From assembly GCA_021234155.1 (NCBI GenBank), contig JAJEKV010000025.1, positions 16,983,094 to 17,047,093 of the forward strand: 64,000 nucleotides of DNA, written 5' to 3'. The notes beneath the pieces are model-generated. The model was not told the DNA's origin. It worked only from the letters and a program-made list of their open reading frames with translations, and searched no databases. The stretch is from Isoetes taiwanensis. Lineage: Eukaryota > Streptophyta > Lycopodiopsida > Isoetales > Isoetaceae. Below, in pieces: positions 33,080-45,400 of this stretch. Position numbers and translations under genes: made by a program. Within the stretch, counting starts at the first letter, position 1. The number at the start of each line of letters is the position of its first letter.

Positions 33080-33760
33080 AATGGATTATGGAAAGATAAT
33101 CACATAGCCATTTGCATTTATAACTTATAATCGACTAAGATAGCGATCCCAAATTTGTTCTGCAACATACTCATTCGTTTCTAAGCAACTAATTTGCTTA
33201 GAAAGCTTTTCTCTTAACGATCTCAATAAGCTAGAGGCGTGGATTAATTGGCCCTGGAAAAAGATAAGTCTCCGTCTCTTTCACACATACCAACATATCC
33301 AACCTTTGGCTATGTGAATAGCTAGTTTCATCACGAGAGACCGCACTAGGATATCTCCCTATTACCACGTCCTTCACTGATAAATGAGCCTATAATGTTT
33401 CCCTAAATTTGTCCCATATCAGCTGAGTATCCGGACAAGAGCTCACACAATGTTCTAGATTTTCTTCTGCTCCTCCACAAACAGGACAAATTGAGCTTAT
33501 ATTATTTCTTAATTAATGTACCATCTTGTTCACTCTCAAGACCCTATGCATAATCTACCACGGTAATGTGCAGATCTTTGGTGGCATTACGTCCTTCTAG
33601 GCCCACTTCCATAATACTTATCAACTCGTCCCTCTTGACATTCACTTCCCATTTATTTGACAAGGGAAGAACCTCATATCAGACAAGTAATTTATAGCAT
33701 TTAGAGACAAATGGACCTTTTAATAAAGGTTGAGCCACTGACCAAAACCCACCCAAAATC
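33080..33760 (-). pseudogene. LINE ORF2 C-terminal fragment (zf-RVT)
   Basis: The minus strand reads SICPVCGGAEENLEHCVSSC followed by PDTQLIWDKF, the zinc-binding zf-RVT region found at the C-terminus of plant L1-type LINE reverse transcriptases (C-x2-C ... H-C). Upstream MPPKICTLPW is the usual preceding helix. Stops are frequent; this is a dead fragment. No RT core is present. Confidence 0.75.
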
Positions 33761-34246
33761 GGGGGCAAAAACTGCAGGATAAGAGAAAACATGTTAAATA
33801 TATAAAACATGTAACATTGTTCTTGGGAAATTATAATTATGGAATACTTGATATTGCCCTAATTAAGGGAGAACATCTATTGTATTATATGTATAGGGTG
33901 CTTCTGTGACAATAATTTGTCAAATATAGGATGCCAATAATGTTTTATGACAGTTCAAGAGGCACGCTTCGACATGTAATATAGATTATATATATGAAAG
34001 ATATATATTCTTTAGCAAGCACTTAAGTTTCTCAAAAATGGGATGCTAAGATGTTTAATGATAGGGAACCATTATATGTATTATAGACAATAACACTTGG
34101 AAGATAAATATTATTCGTTGCAGAGCACCTACATACAAATCCATCACCTGGCTTTGAAGATTGGGAGTACACAAAATAGCCAAACTTATCATCCAAATAA
34201 GGGAAAGAGCATAAAAAAAAACGAGTGCTTGCATAGCTTTCTTTCA

Positions 34247-35085
34247 AGCATAAGCATGGAATAAAATATACCTAAGCAGCTAGTAACTCGAAATAATTAG
34301 CATGGTTGGAGATACTAGGATTGGTCACTGGTTGTTGTTTTGCACCATTGCATGAAAAAGCATATAACAAAGACATTTTGGACAAAACAGACCCTCTTTT
34401 CTAGCTAGAGCAAAACATATTGAAGTTATTTCGAAAGGGAGATGTAAGCATTAGGTGATTTCAATGGCAGGGCCTCAAATAGGCTATCTTCAATTCTAAG
34501 ACCAGATGAAGACCTTCTATGGATGGAAGAAATGGATGAGGATGAGGTAAAAGCTGTGGGATGGGAGGAGAGGAAATCTTAAATGCAATCAAAGATTTAC
34601 AAACTTGGGAGCAACAATGAGTCAAATCATGTCCTTATTTTGTTCCATTTGAGCATAGACCGTGTAGCAATGACATTTGAAATGAAACCACGAAGTAAAC
34701 TCAACATCCTAATGGAGAGATAAAGATTACGAGAATTGGAAATATGGAGCATGTTACCGAGCTGGATAAATTTATCAAAAATATTCTAGTGAAAGCAGCT
34801 GAAAGATGCTTTATCCTCAAGAGAAAACTAAAGGGTCCCCCTTATAATAGTTGGTTTGATTATGAATGTAAGACTTTGTAGAAAGAATACATATTGGCAG
34901 GCGCAGAAAACAAGAAGCTAAAGAGAAAAGAATATGTTGCACTAGTCAAAAGGGGAAAAAGAAAAAGATTCTTAAAGGAGAGACAAGAAAAACACACATT
35001 TTGTTAGGTGGATGAAATTCATTTTGGAAAAGGTTTAAAAAAAAAGTCAACAAAAAATCTTGAAAGAGGTGCTGTAGAATTATTT
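34247..35085 (+). pseudogene. LINE endonuclease fragment, tandem copy 1
   Basis: Degenerate translation contains GGVISMAGPQIG-type remains of the APE endonuclease motif GDFNGRTSNR and, downstream, a W-F-x-x-E-C-K linker (SWFDYECKTL) with a K/R-rich helix (KKLKRKEYVALVKRGKRKRF). It aligns along its length with 35128-36080, so the two form a tandem duplication. Many stops and frameshifts. Confidence 0.6.
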
Positions 35086-35127
35086 CAAAATGTTCAAAGG
35101 CTTTATCAGCAAGAAGGGATAGAATAG

Positions 35128-36080
35128 AGCATAAACAAGGAATAAAATATACCTAAACAATCAATAATTCCAAACAATTTGTATGGGTGGAGATATTGGG
35201 AAAGAAGCATATACTTGAAGCTAGCTTCTATTTTGCACCATTGCATAAAAAAGCATATAGATAAAACAAACCCTTTTTTTCCAGCTACTACAAGACATAA
35301 CCAATGGGAGATGTAATAGTTCTGGGCAATTTCAATGGCAGAACCTCAAATAGGCAATGAATTCTAAGAGCAAATGGAGACCTTCAATAGATGAAGGAAA
35401 TGGATGAGGATGAGATAACAATAATGGTATGAAAACGATGCTCAGATGATAAGGCATATATCGCACGCATGGAAGAACATTTGGATCTCATAATTTATAA
35501 TGGAGTAGATTCCCATGCACGGAAAGATTTACTTACAGAGGAAAAAGTATAGTTCATTATGTGATTAGAGGAGAGGAAATATCAAATAGAATCTGACACT
35601 TATAGATTTTGGAGCAACAACCAGAGTCAGATCATGTTCCTATTTTGTTCTATTTGAGCATAGATTGTATAGCAGCGACATCTGAAATGATACCACAAGG
35701 TAAATCCAACATTCTAATTGATTAGAAATGCATAAGGAAGTTTGTGAAAAGATATTACCAAAATAGATAAACATCGGGCATGTTAGCGAGCTGGATAAAC
35801 TTATCAAGATCAAGAACATTCTAATGAACACAGCTGAAAGGTGCTTTGTCCGCAAGAAAAAATAAAGTGTCTTCCTTGTAACCGTTGGTTTTACAAGGAA
35901 TGTAAGAATTTGGAGAAAGAATATATGATGGCAGGCGCAAATACTAAGAAGCTAAAGAAAAAAGAATATATTACACTAGTTAGGAGGAAAAGAGGAAGGT
36001 TCTTAAGGGAGAGGGAAGAACCAAATGGAGCCAAAAAGATTTTGGAGAAGGATAAAATAAAAGTCAAACTTTTGAAATAA
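35128..36080 (+). pseudogene. LINE endonuclease fragment, tandem copy 2
   Basis: Contains VIVLGNFNGRTSNRQ (the APE endonuclease GDFNxR motif) and, in an open stretch at 35841-36080, CNRWFYKECKNLEKEYMMAG followed by KKLKKKEYITLVRRKRG, the usual connector between endonuclease and RT. No RT core follows. About 80 percent similar to copy 1 by eye. Confidence 0.65.
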
Positions 36081-36089
36081 CTAATGCTG

Positions 36090-37265
36090 ATTCATTTTCA
36101 ATATGCTTGGGGAATCTATCAGCAAGCAGTTGAAAGGGACATCTCCCTATATGGACCGAGACCTCACTCCAAAGCAACATGAGTCCCGCAGACAGGAGCT
36201 TGCCAAGGTTGGAAGCATTCGCCGACAAAGGGGAGCTGCAGGACTAGTCTGAGGCAAGATGTGCATTTCTCATCCACCAAATGCTGCTGCAAGCCCTCAG
36301 GCCCACTCTACATCCGCCCCAACCTTCTCTGATCATGCTCCTATCCTGCCAGCTCCAGCTCCATGCCCTGCTTCCCCTACCTCAATGGCCACTGCCCCTC
36401 AGTCACATGCTACCTTCGCTTCCACTGCTTCTCGCCCTACAACTCAGTGTGCTACCGCTCCTCGCTCTTGCCCTGCAACTCAGTCTGCGCATGCAATTGC
36501 CGCTAACAAATAGAAAATGTGCCTCCGAGTGGTCTCCTGGAGCTGTCGGGGTTTCCCATAGCAGAAGGGGGATAGTCTCAACTCAGTGCCTGCAAATATG
36601 AATCTCATCTTCCTCATGGAGACATGGAAGCATGCAAGGCATAGGTTACCTGATCGCCCAGGTTACTAGCATTTTTCAGTCTTCAATAGCTGTGCAAGGA
36701 GGAGGGAGAGGGTTGCCTATTACTACCAGACAGCTTTGGCGCATTCGGTTTCCCTGCAGAAGACAGACAGACACAACCGGTACCTGTGGGTGGGGGTGCA
36801 TAATTGTAGTGGCAACCCTCTCTTCCTGGCCACCTACTGCTTCCCACATGCAGAGAACAACTTCTACCACAACCACTCGAATAGTTTGGATCCTTATGTC
36901 GATCTGTATGATGATATACAATAACACAAATACTTGAGAAGTGTACTCCTTGGAGATTTCAATGCGCGAACATGAGCGGAGCAGCTCATGAGGCTTGACC
37001 CCTTGGCTGATGGTATGTTGCAACTGCACCTGACAGAACAGCTTGGCCACGGACATCAAACGGCAACCAGGTCATGCGCTTTGGCAGACAGTTGCTTCTG
37101 CTCTGCGATATTTTTGACTTGGTGATTTGCAATGGCCTAACATAGTGTCTTCTCGCAGATGCACTTGTAGACAGGAGAATCAGAGCGGAGGATCTTGTTT
37201 GGTGGGCTATGTGTTAGTGGCTGAGTAGGATATGCACATCATCACTCACTTCTGAGTAGGCACAA
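36090..37265 (+). pseudogene. LINE fragment: ORF1-like tail and ORF2 endonuclease
   Basis: A Pro/Ala/Ser-rich frame (36259-36513) is followed, across frames, by RVVSWSCRGFP, NMNLIFLMETW, TALAHSVSLQKTDRHNRYLW, PLFLATYCFPHAENNFY and SVLLGDFNART (about 36945). This is the ordered motif series of an APE-type endonuclease of plant LINEs. Several frameshifts and stops. The copy ends without an RT domain. Confidence 0.7.
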
Positions 37266-37311
37266 ACAGTCAAGATGAGAAGACAGACTCAGATCACCTT
37301 CCGCTCTACCT

Positions 37312-37553
37312 AGAATATGAAATACGGGGGCTCGAACCTCTACCAAAATAACTTAATATCTTAATAAAACTACTTTAACCAATATACCCAGTGGGCTAAT
37401 ATGATTATTTTTTATCTTAAATCTATGTTTTTTTTTTTTTATAACAATCCATTCAATTGTTTTACGAATATATAGTCTATAGATTCAGGAATTGTTATTT
37501 TTTACATCCATATCAAACCCCCCTGGAATCCCCTGTTATTTTACTACATATTC
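37312..37553. repeat. Duplicated 240-bp segment, copy 1
   Basis: Matches 37758-37996 nearly base for base, 204 bp apart, in direct orientation. On the minus strand it contains GGTTCGAGCCCCC, a good RNA polymerase III box B, preceded by TGGGTATATTGGTTAAAG, box-A-like, so a tRNA-derived SINE is likely. Confidence 0.7.
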
Positions 37554-37757
37554 TAAACGAGGTGCACCCTAGACTACCATAGTCGTCGGATTCGTCGATC
37601 CTACGACCCAGACTGTATGTTGGGGCCTGTAAGCACCTCTTGTTTCGCTTATAGTCATTTATGATTGGAGGCGCCTATGATTTTGAAATATGAAATACGC
37701 TTTCGCCTAAGGTTTTGAGGGAATATCGAACCTCTATACCGCTTTGCCTAAGATTTT

Positions 37758-37996
37758 AGAATATGAAATTGGGGGCTCGAACCTCTATCAAAATAACTCA
37801 ATGTCCTAATAAGATTACTTTAACCAATATACCCAGTAAGCTAATGTGATTATTTTTTATCTTGAATCTATGTTTTTTTTTTTATAACAACCCATTCAAT
37901 TGCTTTAGGGATATATAGTCTATGGTTTCAGGAATTGTTATTTTTTACATCCATATCAAATCCCCCTGGAACCCCTTGTTATTTTGCTATATATTC
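37758..37996. repeat. Duplicated 240-bp segment, copy 2
   Basis: Second copy of 37312-37553 with a few substitutions and a shorter T-run. The 200 bp between the copies carry a weaker GAATATCGAACCTCTATACC repeat of the same box-B region. Confidence 0.7.
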
Positions 37997-38308
37997 ACAG
38001 TGAAAGATGACATTATACTTATTGAACATTTTACTGTTCAACTTCAATACTGCCTAAATTGATGTTTGTTCTAGTAAGGATACATATGGCTTTTTTAATC
38101 ATTATTTGTACTTTCTTGACTTGTATACTTTCTGAATCAATAAAGGAATCAGATGCTACTGCACTTCAACCATATGCTAAGTGCATTGTTAAAGATGTTT
38201 AAAGTTTTACAACAGTAAACTTATTATTTTTTCCAACCGAAACAGCCTAAGAATGGGATATGTGTATGCCTCCAATATATTTTTGTGGCTTAAGGGTTCT
38301 TATGAGAG

Positions 38309-38405
38309 GAGGCCTCAATCTGTTACAGCTTGTCGTTTGAGCTCTGTAAAGGTAAATATGTTTAGCTTTTGCAGATCAAAAATACAAGTTCAAGTTCAAA
38401 GTTTC
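38309..38405 (+). repeat. Left direct repeat flanking Crypton-type copy 2
   Basis: Starts GAGGCCTCAATCTGTTACAG and ends CAAAGTTTC. It recurs at 41961-42048 in the same orientation with two short gaps (3 and 6 bp) and three substitutions. The pair brackets the recombinase gene. Confidence 0.8.
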
Positions 38406-38946
38406 GGTCCTCTTTTCTTCTCTTCCGACGAGCGATGGAGATGGTGCGGTGAGCTTTTTGTTTGCAGCTGCCTCAAATGATGTTCGTTTGTCCATTTTGT
38501 GATGGATTTGGTGGCGCCGGAGGATAACCTATTTTTTCATCCATTTTTTAGTGCAAGATTCGTCTGCTAAGTGGCTATGGCGAAGTTTTTTCTTTTGTCA
38601 GACGCCGAGGTCTTGCATTATGCTTTTAGGTTATAATTTTGTGCATTTAGTACCCCGGCAATGTTTTGGTTCGAGTTTACAGATGGCTGATGCAAATGTT
38701 CCTTGATCCATTCAAGATCTTTTGTTATTTGAGAAGAAGAGGAGTTCTTATGCAGAACTTGTAGCGCTTTGAAGGTTGTAGGCTTTCTTCTGGTTCCATT
38801 CGGTTTCTTTCTTTTGGCTGTAAATGGAGATCTTCCTAGGTATGTGGTTAGGTATTTGGTAGTTTTTATAAACCTCTGTAAACGTAATCTTTTTCTTAAC
38901 ATCCATGCAGGTTATCATGAGCAATGCTATGGATTTTTAAAGCTTC

Positions 38947-41592
38947 ATGCAGGCTTGCTGTAGGTTTAGCATTTCAGTTGCGGAGTATTTAATGGAAGAC
39001 AGCAGGTTAACCAATAGACCTTTTATTTCGTATCTTTTCCATTTCTACGAAAGATCTAACTGCATATCAGTAAGCAGACCATCCTTTAACGTTGATGTGC
39101 ATGATGAGTTAAATTTGGATGACGAATCAGTCCTAAATGCTGTCAATCAAGGGGATGTGGACAACATGATGCAAGGTGTTCGGAACGAGCCTTAGTTCAA
39201 TCAAGGTTTTGTAGAGAAGGATGATGGTGATGGGAGGGTTCAGAAAGAAAATGACAAACAGCTTGAAGAGTTTATGGAAATTGATGAACAGATTTTAAAT
39301 GAGATTGAGAAAGGTGGTAAAGATAAATCAATTAAACAGACTACTTGGGCCAGGAGGAAATTTGATGCTTGGAGAAAGTTTTGCAAGGGTGATACTAGCA
39401 TTCCTATTGCAGATCGTCCAATGTATGAAACTAGCATTCTTGTTGAAGATATTCTGCATACCACTTTGAATAACATGCTTGTGAGGTTCTTGCTGCAAGT
39501 AAGAAAGAAGAACGGACAGATGTTTCCTCCTGGCAGATAAACCTTGTCGTCGTTGTTTTAATTTGATGTATTCTAATTAGTAACTTACTTGTTTACTTTT
39601 GCATGCAGTCTTAATGCGTTGTTAAAAGCTATTGAAAAAAATATAAGACAAGCGCAGATACGCAGAGTTAATTCAATAGGTCAAAGAGCAGAACCATTCA
39701 ACATTCTTAAGGATAACTTATTTGTTAAAGCTAGGCTAGCTTTTATTGGTGTAGCTGACAAGTCTAGAGAATTTGGCCATGCTATCAAGCGCAAAAAGGT
39801 CAATGTAATCACATTCAAGACATAACAGGATCTTTTTAAGGATGTTGATTTTGATATATCACATCCAAGAGGGATTTTGTATAGATTGTGCTTCTACTTG
39901 TGTAGTAGATTTGGCACTAGGGCTGCGAAAAAATTATGGGGTGTCATGGATATCGATCTCACTCTTGAGACAGATAGTTCGTCTGCTAAGTTTGTTTTAT
40001 ACAATGAAAGGACATCTAAGAATTGGGGTACAACCTATACCAAGTACGATGAGTCACATTTCAGACCCCCGATCTGGAGTTATAAATCTGATTTTGTACC
40101 GACTTACAAACAATATCAGCGACATCTTCCTCCAAAAGAGAAACCTGGACCTAGACCATTGTTCTTGCAGGCAATTGTAAGCCGTATGTCAGATGTAAAT
40201 GTTTAGAATTCAAGATATTTCAAATTTGGATTTTTCATTCTTATGTCGTTGGTTTATTTCCTTAGGTTTGGTTCATGAAGAGTAGAGTTGGAGATAGAAA
40301 CATTACTGATTGGTTGAAAGTTATGGGCAAGGTTCTCGATGCCGATATTTCCAATAAAAGTGGACGTGTTTCTTTGGTTTCTCACATGTCCTTGGCTTTA
40401 GTACCACCTGAAATAGGAAGGCTTGTTACAGGCATAAAAATACAGAAAATTACGAGAAGTATGTATTTCATCTAAGTAGTTTCTTTATGTCTTAATACCT
40501 AAGTTTCTTTATGCTATCTGCAGGTATGATCGCACCAAAGAAATCCAAGTGAATGCAGCGATGAACATCAATGCAAAACCTTATAATGAAGATGGTAGCC
40601 TTAGGATGTATGCAGATGTTCTAAAAGAGGAATTAAAAAAAGCACAAAATAAGCTTCTAGGCATTTCATCGTCAAAGTGTTTGGTTGCTGGAGAATGTAA
40701 CAAGGGTGCAAATCATTCAGGTAAACCTTGTGAATGAACCTTGTGATTAAACCTTGTGATTAGACGTTGTGTGAGCAATGCTAAACTTCTTATTATATAA
40801 AAAATAGTATTGATATGGTTTATTTGCAGACAACTTGCATCTTGTAAATGAGTCTGCTTCTTCTCATGAGCAAGGTGCTGCTGAGCAACTTCAGTTTGGA
40901 ACAAGTAATTTAACAGGTTATTTATTTTAATTTCATTTCCTATGTTAGTTTCCTCTAAGTTAGTTTGTCATGGCTGGTTGTTTAGGTCAAGCCATGGATG
41001 CGCATCAAGTGTCTGCCACAGGTAATCTACTAAGTTATTTGTTAAATGGTAGTTTTCTTACTTTTAATTTGGTTTCTTTTACATTTCTTTTTCTGCAGCA
41101 GGGAATAATTCAGTTTCTGTTCAAGCTGAATATCCCCATGGAAACCTTAACATGGTGGTTCACAATTCTATAAGGGGTGAAACAATCTAAGGCAAGCCTA
41201 CTGTTACTGATGAGAATGCAGATGTGAAAAAACAGTTTGTCAGTAGCACCTCTGGTAGTAGTTCTAGAGTGTTGGTGGATTTGAATCCAAATGTTGCTCG
41301 AGGGACTCCTGGAGCTGTTGGAGATTGTACAGGTGATGCTGCATATTACAAGGATAAGAATAACAGGAATGTGAAGATCCATTATCCTATTGATGACGCT
41401 TTATTGGAACATGCTGTTGCTACATGGCCTGATGCGGCCAAAGCTTTTCCATGTACTGTGGTGAAGAATAACACAGTTACAAGTAATGGTGGATTCACAT
41501 TTGTTGCTCCAGTAAGTCAGTGCCTGTTTATTACGTGTGCCGATGCCCAAGATGTTGGAGAAGTGCTGGAAACTTGGAAGAAGAAATTCTGA
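38947..41592 (+). pseudogene. Crypton-type tyrosine recombinase gene, copy 2
   Basis: Multi-exon plus-strand gene: to 39539 (acidic N-terminus; core-binding helices TTWARRKFDAWRKFCKG, FLLQVRKKNGQMFPPG), 39609-40176, 40266-40458, 40524-40720, 40830-40916, 40986-41031 and 41099-41592, with GT-AG junctions apart from a mutated first donor. Catalytic set: Arg in SRFGTRAAKKLW, Lys in NERTSKNWGT, K-x-x-R in NKSGRVSLVSHM, then His and Tyr in a TGHKNTENYEK/YDRT-like end (40435-40530). That last block needs one base restored near 40437. In-frame TAG at 39193 and TAA at 39823 also break the frame. The last exon encodes about 120 residues (IHYPIDDALLEHAVATWPDA) that copy 1 lacks and I do not recognise. 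Expected role: DNA cut-and-join by a circular intermediate, as known for Cryptons. Confidence 0.78.
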
Positions 41593-41960
41593 TCATTTCA
41601 TTTGTTCATGTCTTTAGTTGAAACCTCATCTCAAATATTTCAGATGAAACTGTGTTCAAAAACAGTGAACTTCAATGTTTTGAGTGTAAACTTTTAATGT
41701 TTTGAATTGTTTCAGAACTACTTCTAGTGAGCCAATGCTTCAGAACTAGTGTTCTAGTGAGCCACTGCTTTAGAACTAGTGTTTGAATGAACTACTGTTT
41801 GATGAAGTTATGTTTTAAACGGTTAATTTGTGGTTGATTGGTAGCTCCGCTTAGATAGCACCACCAAGGTGGTTTACTGTTTTAAACAAAATGATAAAAA
41901 ACAAGAAAATTCCACTTGGTGGACGTTTACGTTAAATATAAAGGGGTAACGGGACGAGAC

Positions 41961-42048
41961 GAGGCCTCGATCTGTTACAGCTTGTTTGAGCTCCGTAAAG
42001 GTAAATATGTTTAGCTTTTGCAGACCAAAAATACAAGTTCAAAGTTTC
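41961..42048 (+). repeat. Right direct repeat flanking Crypton-type copy 2
   Basis: 88-bp copy of 38309-38405, beginning GAGGCCTCGATCTGTTACAG and ending CAAAGTTTC. Confidence 0.8.
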
Positions 42049-42484
42049 CACAATGTAGGTAGCTAGCAACAAATGAATTGGAACGGATTTGTTGGCAATG
42101 AACTGTTTATCAACGGAATGAATTGTTTATCCCATACGCACACTTTTATATTGCAGGCAGAACATATGAATTAAGCATAACATTCTCCATACAAGTTTTA
42201 GGCAACATTAACAAAACCTGCCCATAGTTGCAACACAAAAACAGACCAGCCGTGACATAATTTAGAAACAAAAGGAGCTTGCAATTCAAGATGTCATTTA
42301 ATGAATTCCTATGTACCCTGCATCACAAATACAACAATTTTATGAGAGATTCTGTCATCTACATCTTTGACTTTGCATGAAAGACTTACCAAGCGATCAA
42401 GTGCATCTTCAAATTGTGACTCTTCTTCATCGTGAACTGTAAAAATTGCATCATTCTCTGGCAACTACAGAAGGCAAAAATAAA

Positions 42485-45400
42485 TCAATCAAAGATTGAT
42501 ACCAAATTCATTTCAATGGCATGCCAATTGAAGCAAACCTTATCCATCTCCTCCTTAACATTGCATGATGAATTTCTGTCATAATCCTCTCTATGGTTGA
42601 CACCTCCCTCAATATTTCCATGCATCTCCAATAGAGGCAAGCCTTGTCTCGATCTAAGCCTATTTCTTGCTATTAGTCTCCTCTGCTTTGCCTCCATATT
42701 CAAGGGTCTTTGCTGCCCAAAAATTTCAGCCACACGAGACTTACCTTGAGGGTATAATTGATGTCTAAGCCTCCTGGTTGATGCCTCAAGCTCCATATGT
42801 GCCTTCTTATTTGCCTCTCTTTCTTCTCTCCTCTCATGTGCCCTCTTCATGGCTTCGATCTTTTCAGCTTTCTTTCTTTGTTGCTCCATCTTCTTGGTGG
42901 CAATACGTTCATACCTCAACCTAATTTCCAAATCTCGTCTTGCCTTTTCCTTTATTAATAAATGACAAAATTCATCACTTGTGACATGCACTTTTCCTCT
43001 TAGATCAGGGGCTATCATTCTCTTATGCCCATTATTGCCTTCCATGTTTGATGCTTGACGGATTGTGGGCTGAGATAAATTAGGGAATGCTGAGCTCCTT
43101 GCCAAAAGAATGGGTCTTCCCTCTTGCATTTGTAGGGCTGCTGCAGATGGACCAGCCATGCATGTGGTACTAGTATGCTCATGACTGCCCATATTCAGGT
43201 CATTTGGAATTGGTCCTTCTCCTAGCATTTGCCCATGCATTTGTGGGGCTGCTATTGATGGGCCAACAATGTATATGTCATTATTTGGCTCTTGCTTGGC
43301 CACATCCATACCGATATTGCCCTCTTGCCTCATAGGTGTGTCAATCCAAGCTTGAGTCTTGATTGGATGGTAATTAATATAATCATTATGAATGGGCTTG
43401 GCCTCAATGGCTTCATCATCATTAGACTGTTTTTTATCAACAAATGCACAATCTTCCTCCTCAAGGGCCTGATTGTGAATGGGGTCATCCTCATCAAGTG
43501 GCTGATTTTGCACATGATTCACCGCATTATACTTTTGAAACTTGGTTGCTACAGCAAGAGGTGTTACTTTCATATGCACAAATGGCCAAATTCCAAAGAG
43601 CTCTAAAACACGAAAATGATGTTTGATGGGGTAAGTGACTCTGTGGCTGCCTCGGAAATCATAGCAGCAATGTCTTCTCTTTTTGGCTCGATCTTGCCTC
43701 TCCCCAACATGTATCTTGCTCTAAGTTTTCTAAATGCGATCTTGAAAGGGCCAAAACACGATACATCAAGTGGCTGTAATGCATGGGATGTATGTGCAGG
43801 TAAAATGGCAAAGTGAAGTCCCCTTTCTTTTGCTGCAAGAATGACCTCAAGGTCTACGCGACTCTTGTGCCCATCCATGATAAGCAAATGTGGTTGTTCT
43901 GGACTCACACCTCCAGGTACCCTCTTGCTGAAATGGTCCAGCCATGAGTGAAATAGTTGGCTAGTCATCCAAGCCTGGGGTTGGACAGCCATGATAGCTC
44001 CCTCCTCACATCTAGCAATGCAGTCATCCCTTAGCCTGGCCCTTTTGAAAATATAAAAGCTTGGAAGTTTATGTCCCTCAGCATTGACACATACCAAAGT
44101 GGTGACCCATTCGGTGTTTTGCATGACCACCTCATGCACATTTCCATGGAAAAAAATAGCGGCTATTATTAGCCAAATGGCGATTTTTCAGGGGGTCTAG
44201 GCAATTTTTGCGGCGAATTTTATGAAGAGAGATTTATTTTAAAAAAATAAAAAATAGCCATAGTTAAAACAAGTACTCCATTATTTTCTTAGGATTAGCC
44301 AAACTATTTTCCCCCTTTTCCTTAATAAAAAAGGGATTAGCCTTTCTTTATATTACAATATTTATATATTAGATCATTAATAGTCAGACAAAATGAAGTC
44401 TTATTAAAGATTTTTACAGATCGCCACCTATCATCATCGGTGATAGTAGTTTTTCAAATTATGAATTTCTATTACATATACCACATATGCATCTTAAAAA
44501 AAGAGTTGTAAAACATGGCTAATATTCATTTAGATGCTCAAATTGGTTGCATAACTTCCTTCAAGGGTTACAGATAAGTGCAATTTGATCACCATATGTA
44601 GAAGGACCCCATTGCATAGTTTAGACTATGGACGTTATAAGCTATCCTATGAGCTTCTGTTAAAAGATTTTTAATATCATCGTATGTTCCTTGATAGTTG
44701 ATTACTATTTGTAATTGTAGTACAATATGTCTAAAAGTTTACATTTTTTTATTTTTTCTAATTAGAAAAAATAGTCAAATGAAAGCTTAAAGGAATACTT
44801 ATTTCAAAAGTTTCGTCAAGTCCAACTACATATAAACATAATGATAATAATAACTTTAGCCAAATATATATCATAAAATACTGTAAGATTTTGAAAAATA
44901 GCCAAACCATTTTTTATGAAAAAATATATACTGTGCTTAATTTTTTCCCTGCACATTTCTCACTCCCCTTTGTGCCAAAATCTTCATGCCACTTAACTTA
45001 CCAGCTTGAATACCTACTTCATCTGCATTCCAGATTCTAGAAGCTGGAAAATTGAACTGCATGTAAAGTTCATGTAAAGTAACATACCAATACCTCAAAT
45101 TGCTCTCATTCATTGCCTTGGCTCGGGACACTTCTAGTGTTTCTGTGCTTCTCAAAGACACATTAGGATGTCGACCCTTAAACAAACGCCACCATTTGTA
45201 TCCTGGCACACCAGAACCACATAGTTCGCCTGCTCTCTCCCTAAGTTCATCTAAAGTTACTGCAAGACCTCTTTGAGCTCTATCTAATGCCCATTCTTCA
45301 AGTTCCTTTTCCCGGTCAAGTCAATCTTTGTTGGACTGTTTTGTTGCTTGTGAGTAGTTCTACCATAAAGCCAATCCCTTATTGAAGATTCGGAATCCCA

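Larger units (their letters stand above)
38309..42048 (+). mobile_element. Candidate Crypton-type element bounded by direct repeats
   Basis: A 3.74-kb unit: direct repeat, 0.5 kb of non-coding sequence, an intron-containing tyrosine recombinase gene, 0.37 kb and the second direct repeat. There is no RT domain, so it is not DIRS or Ngaro. Element boundaries are inferred only from the repeats; classical Cryptons lack long terminal repeats, so the repeats may instead be an unrelated duplication. Confidence 0.5.

Noticed and set aside
38309-42048. Element with direct repeats as a DIRS or Ngaro retroelement
   Set aside because: No reverse transcriptase or RNase H sequence between the repeats.
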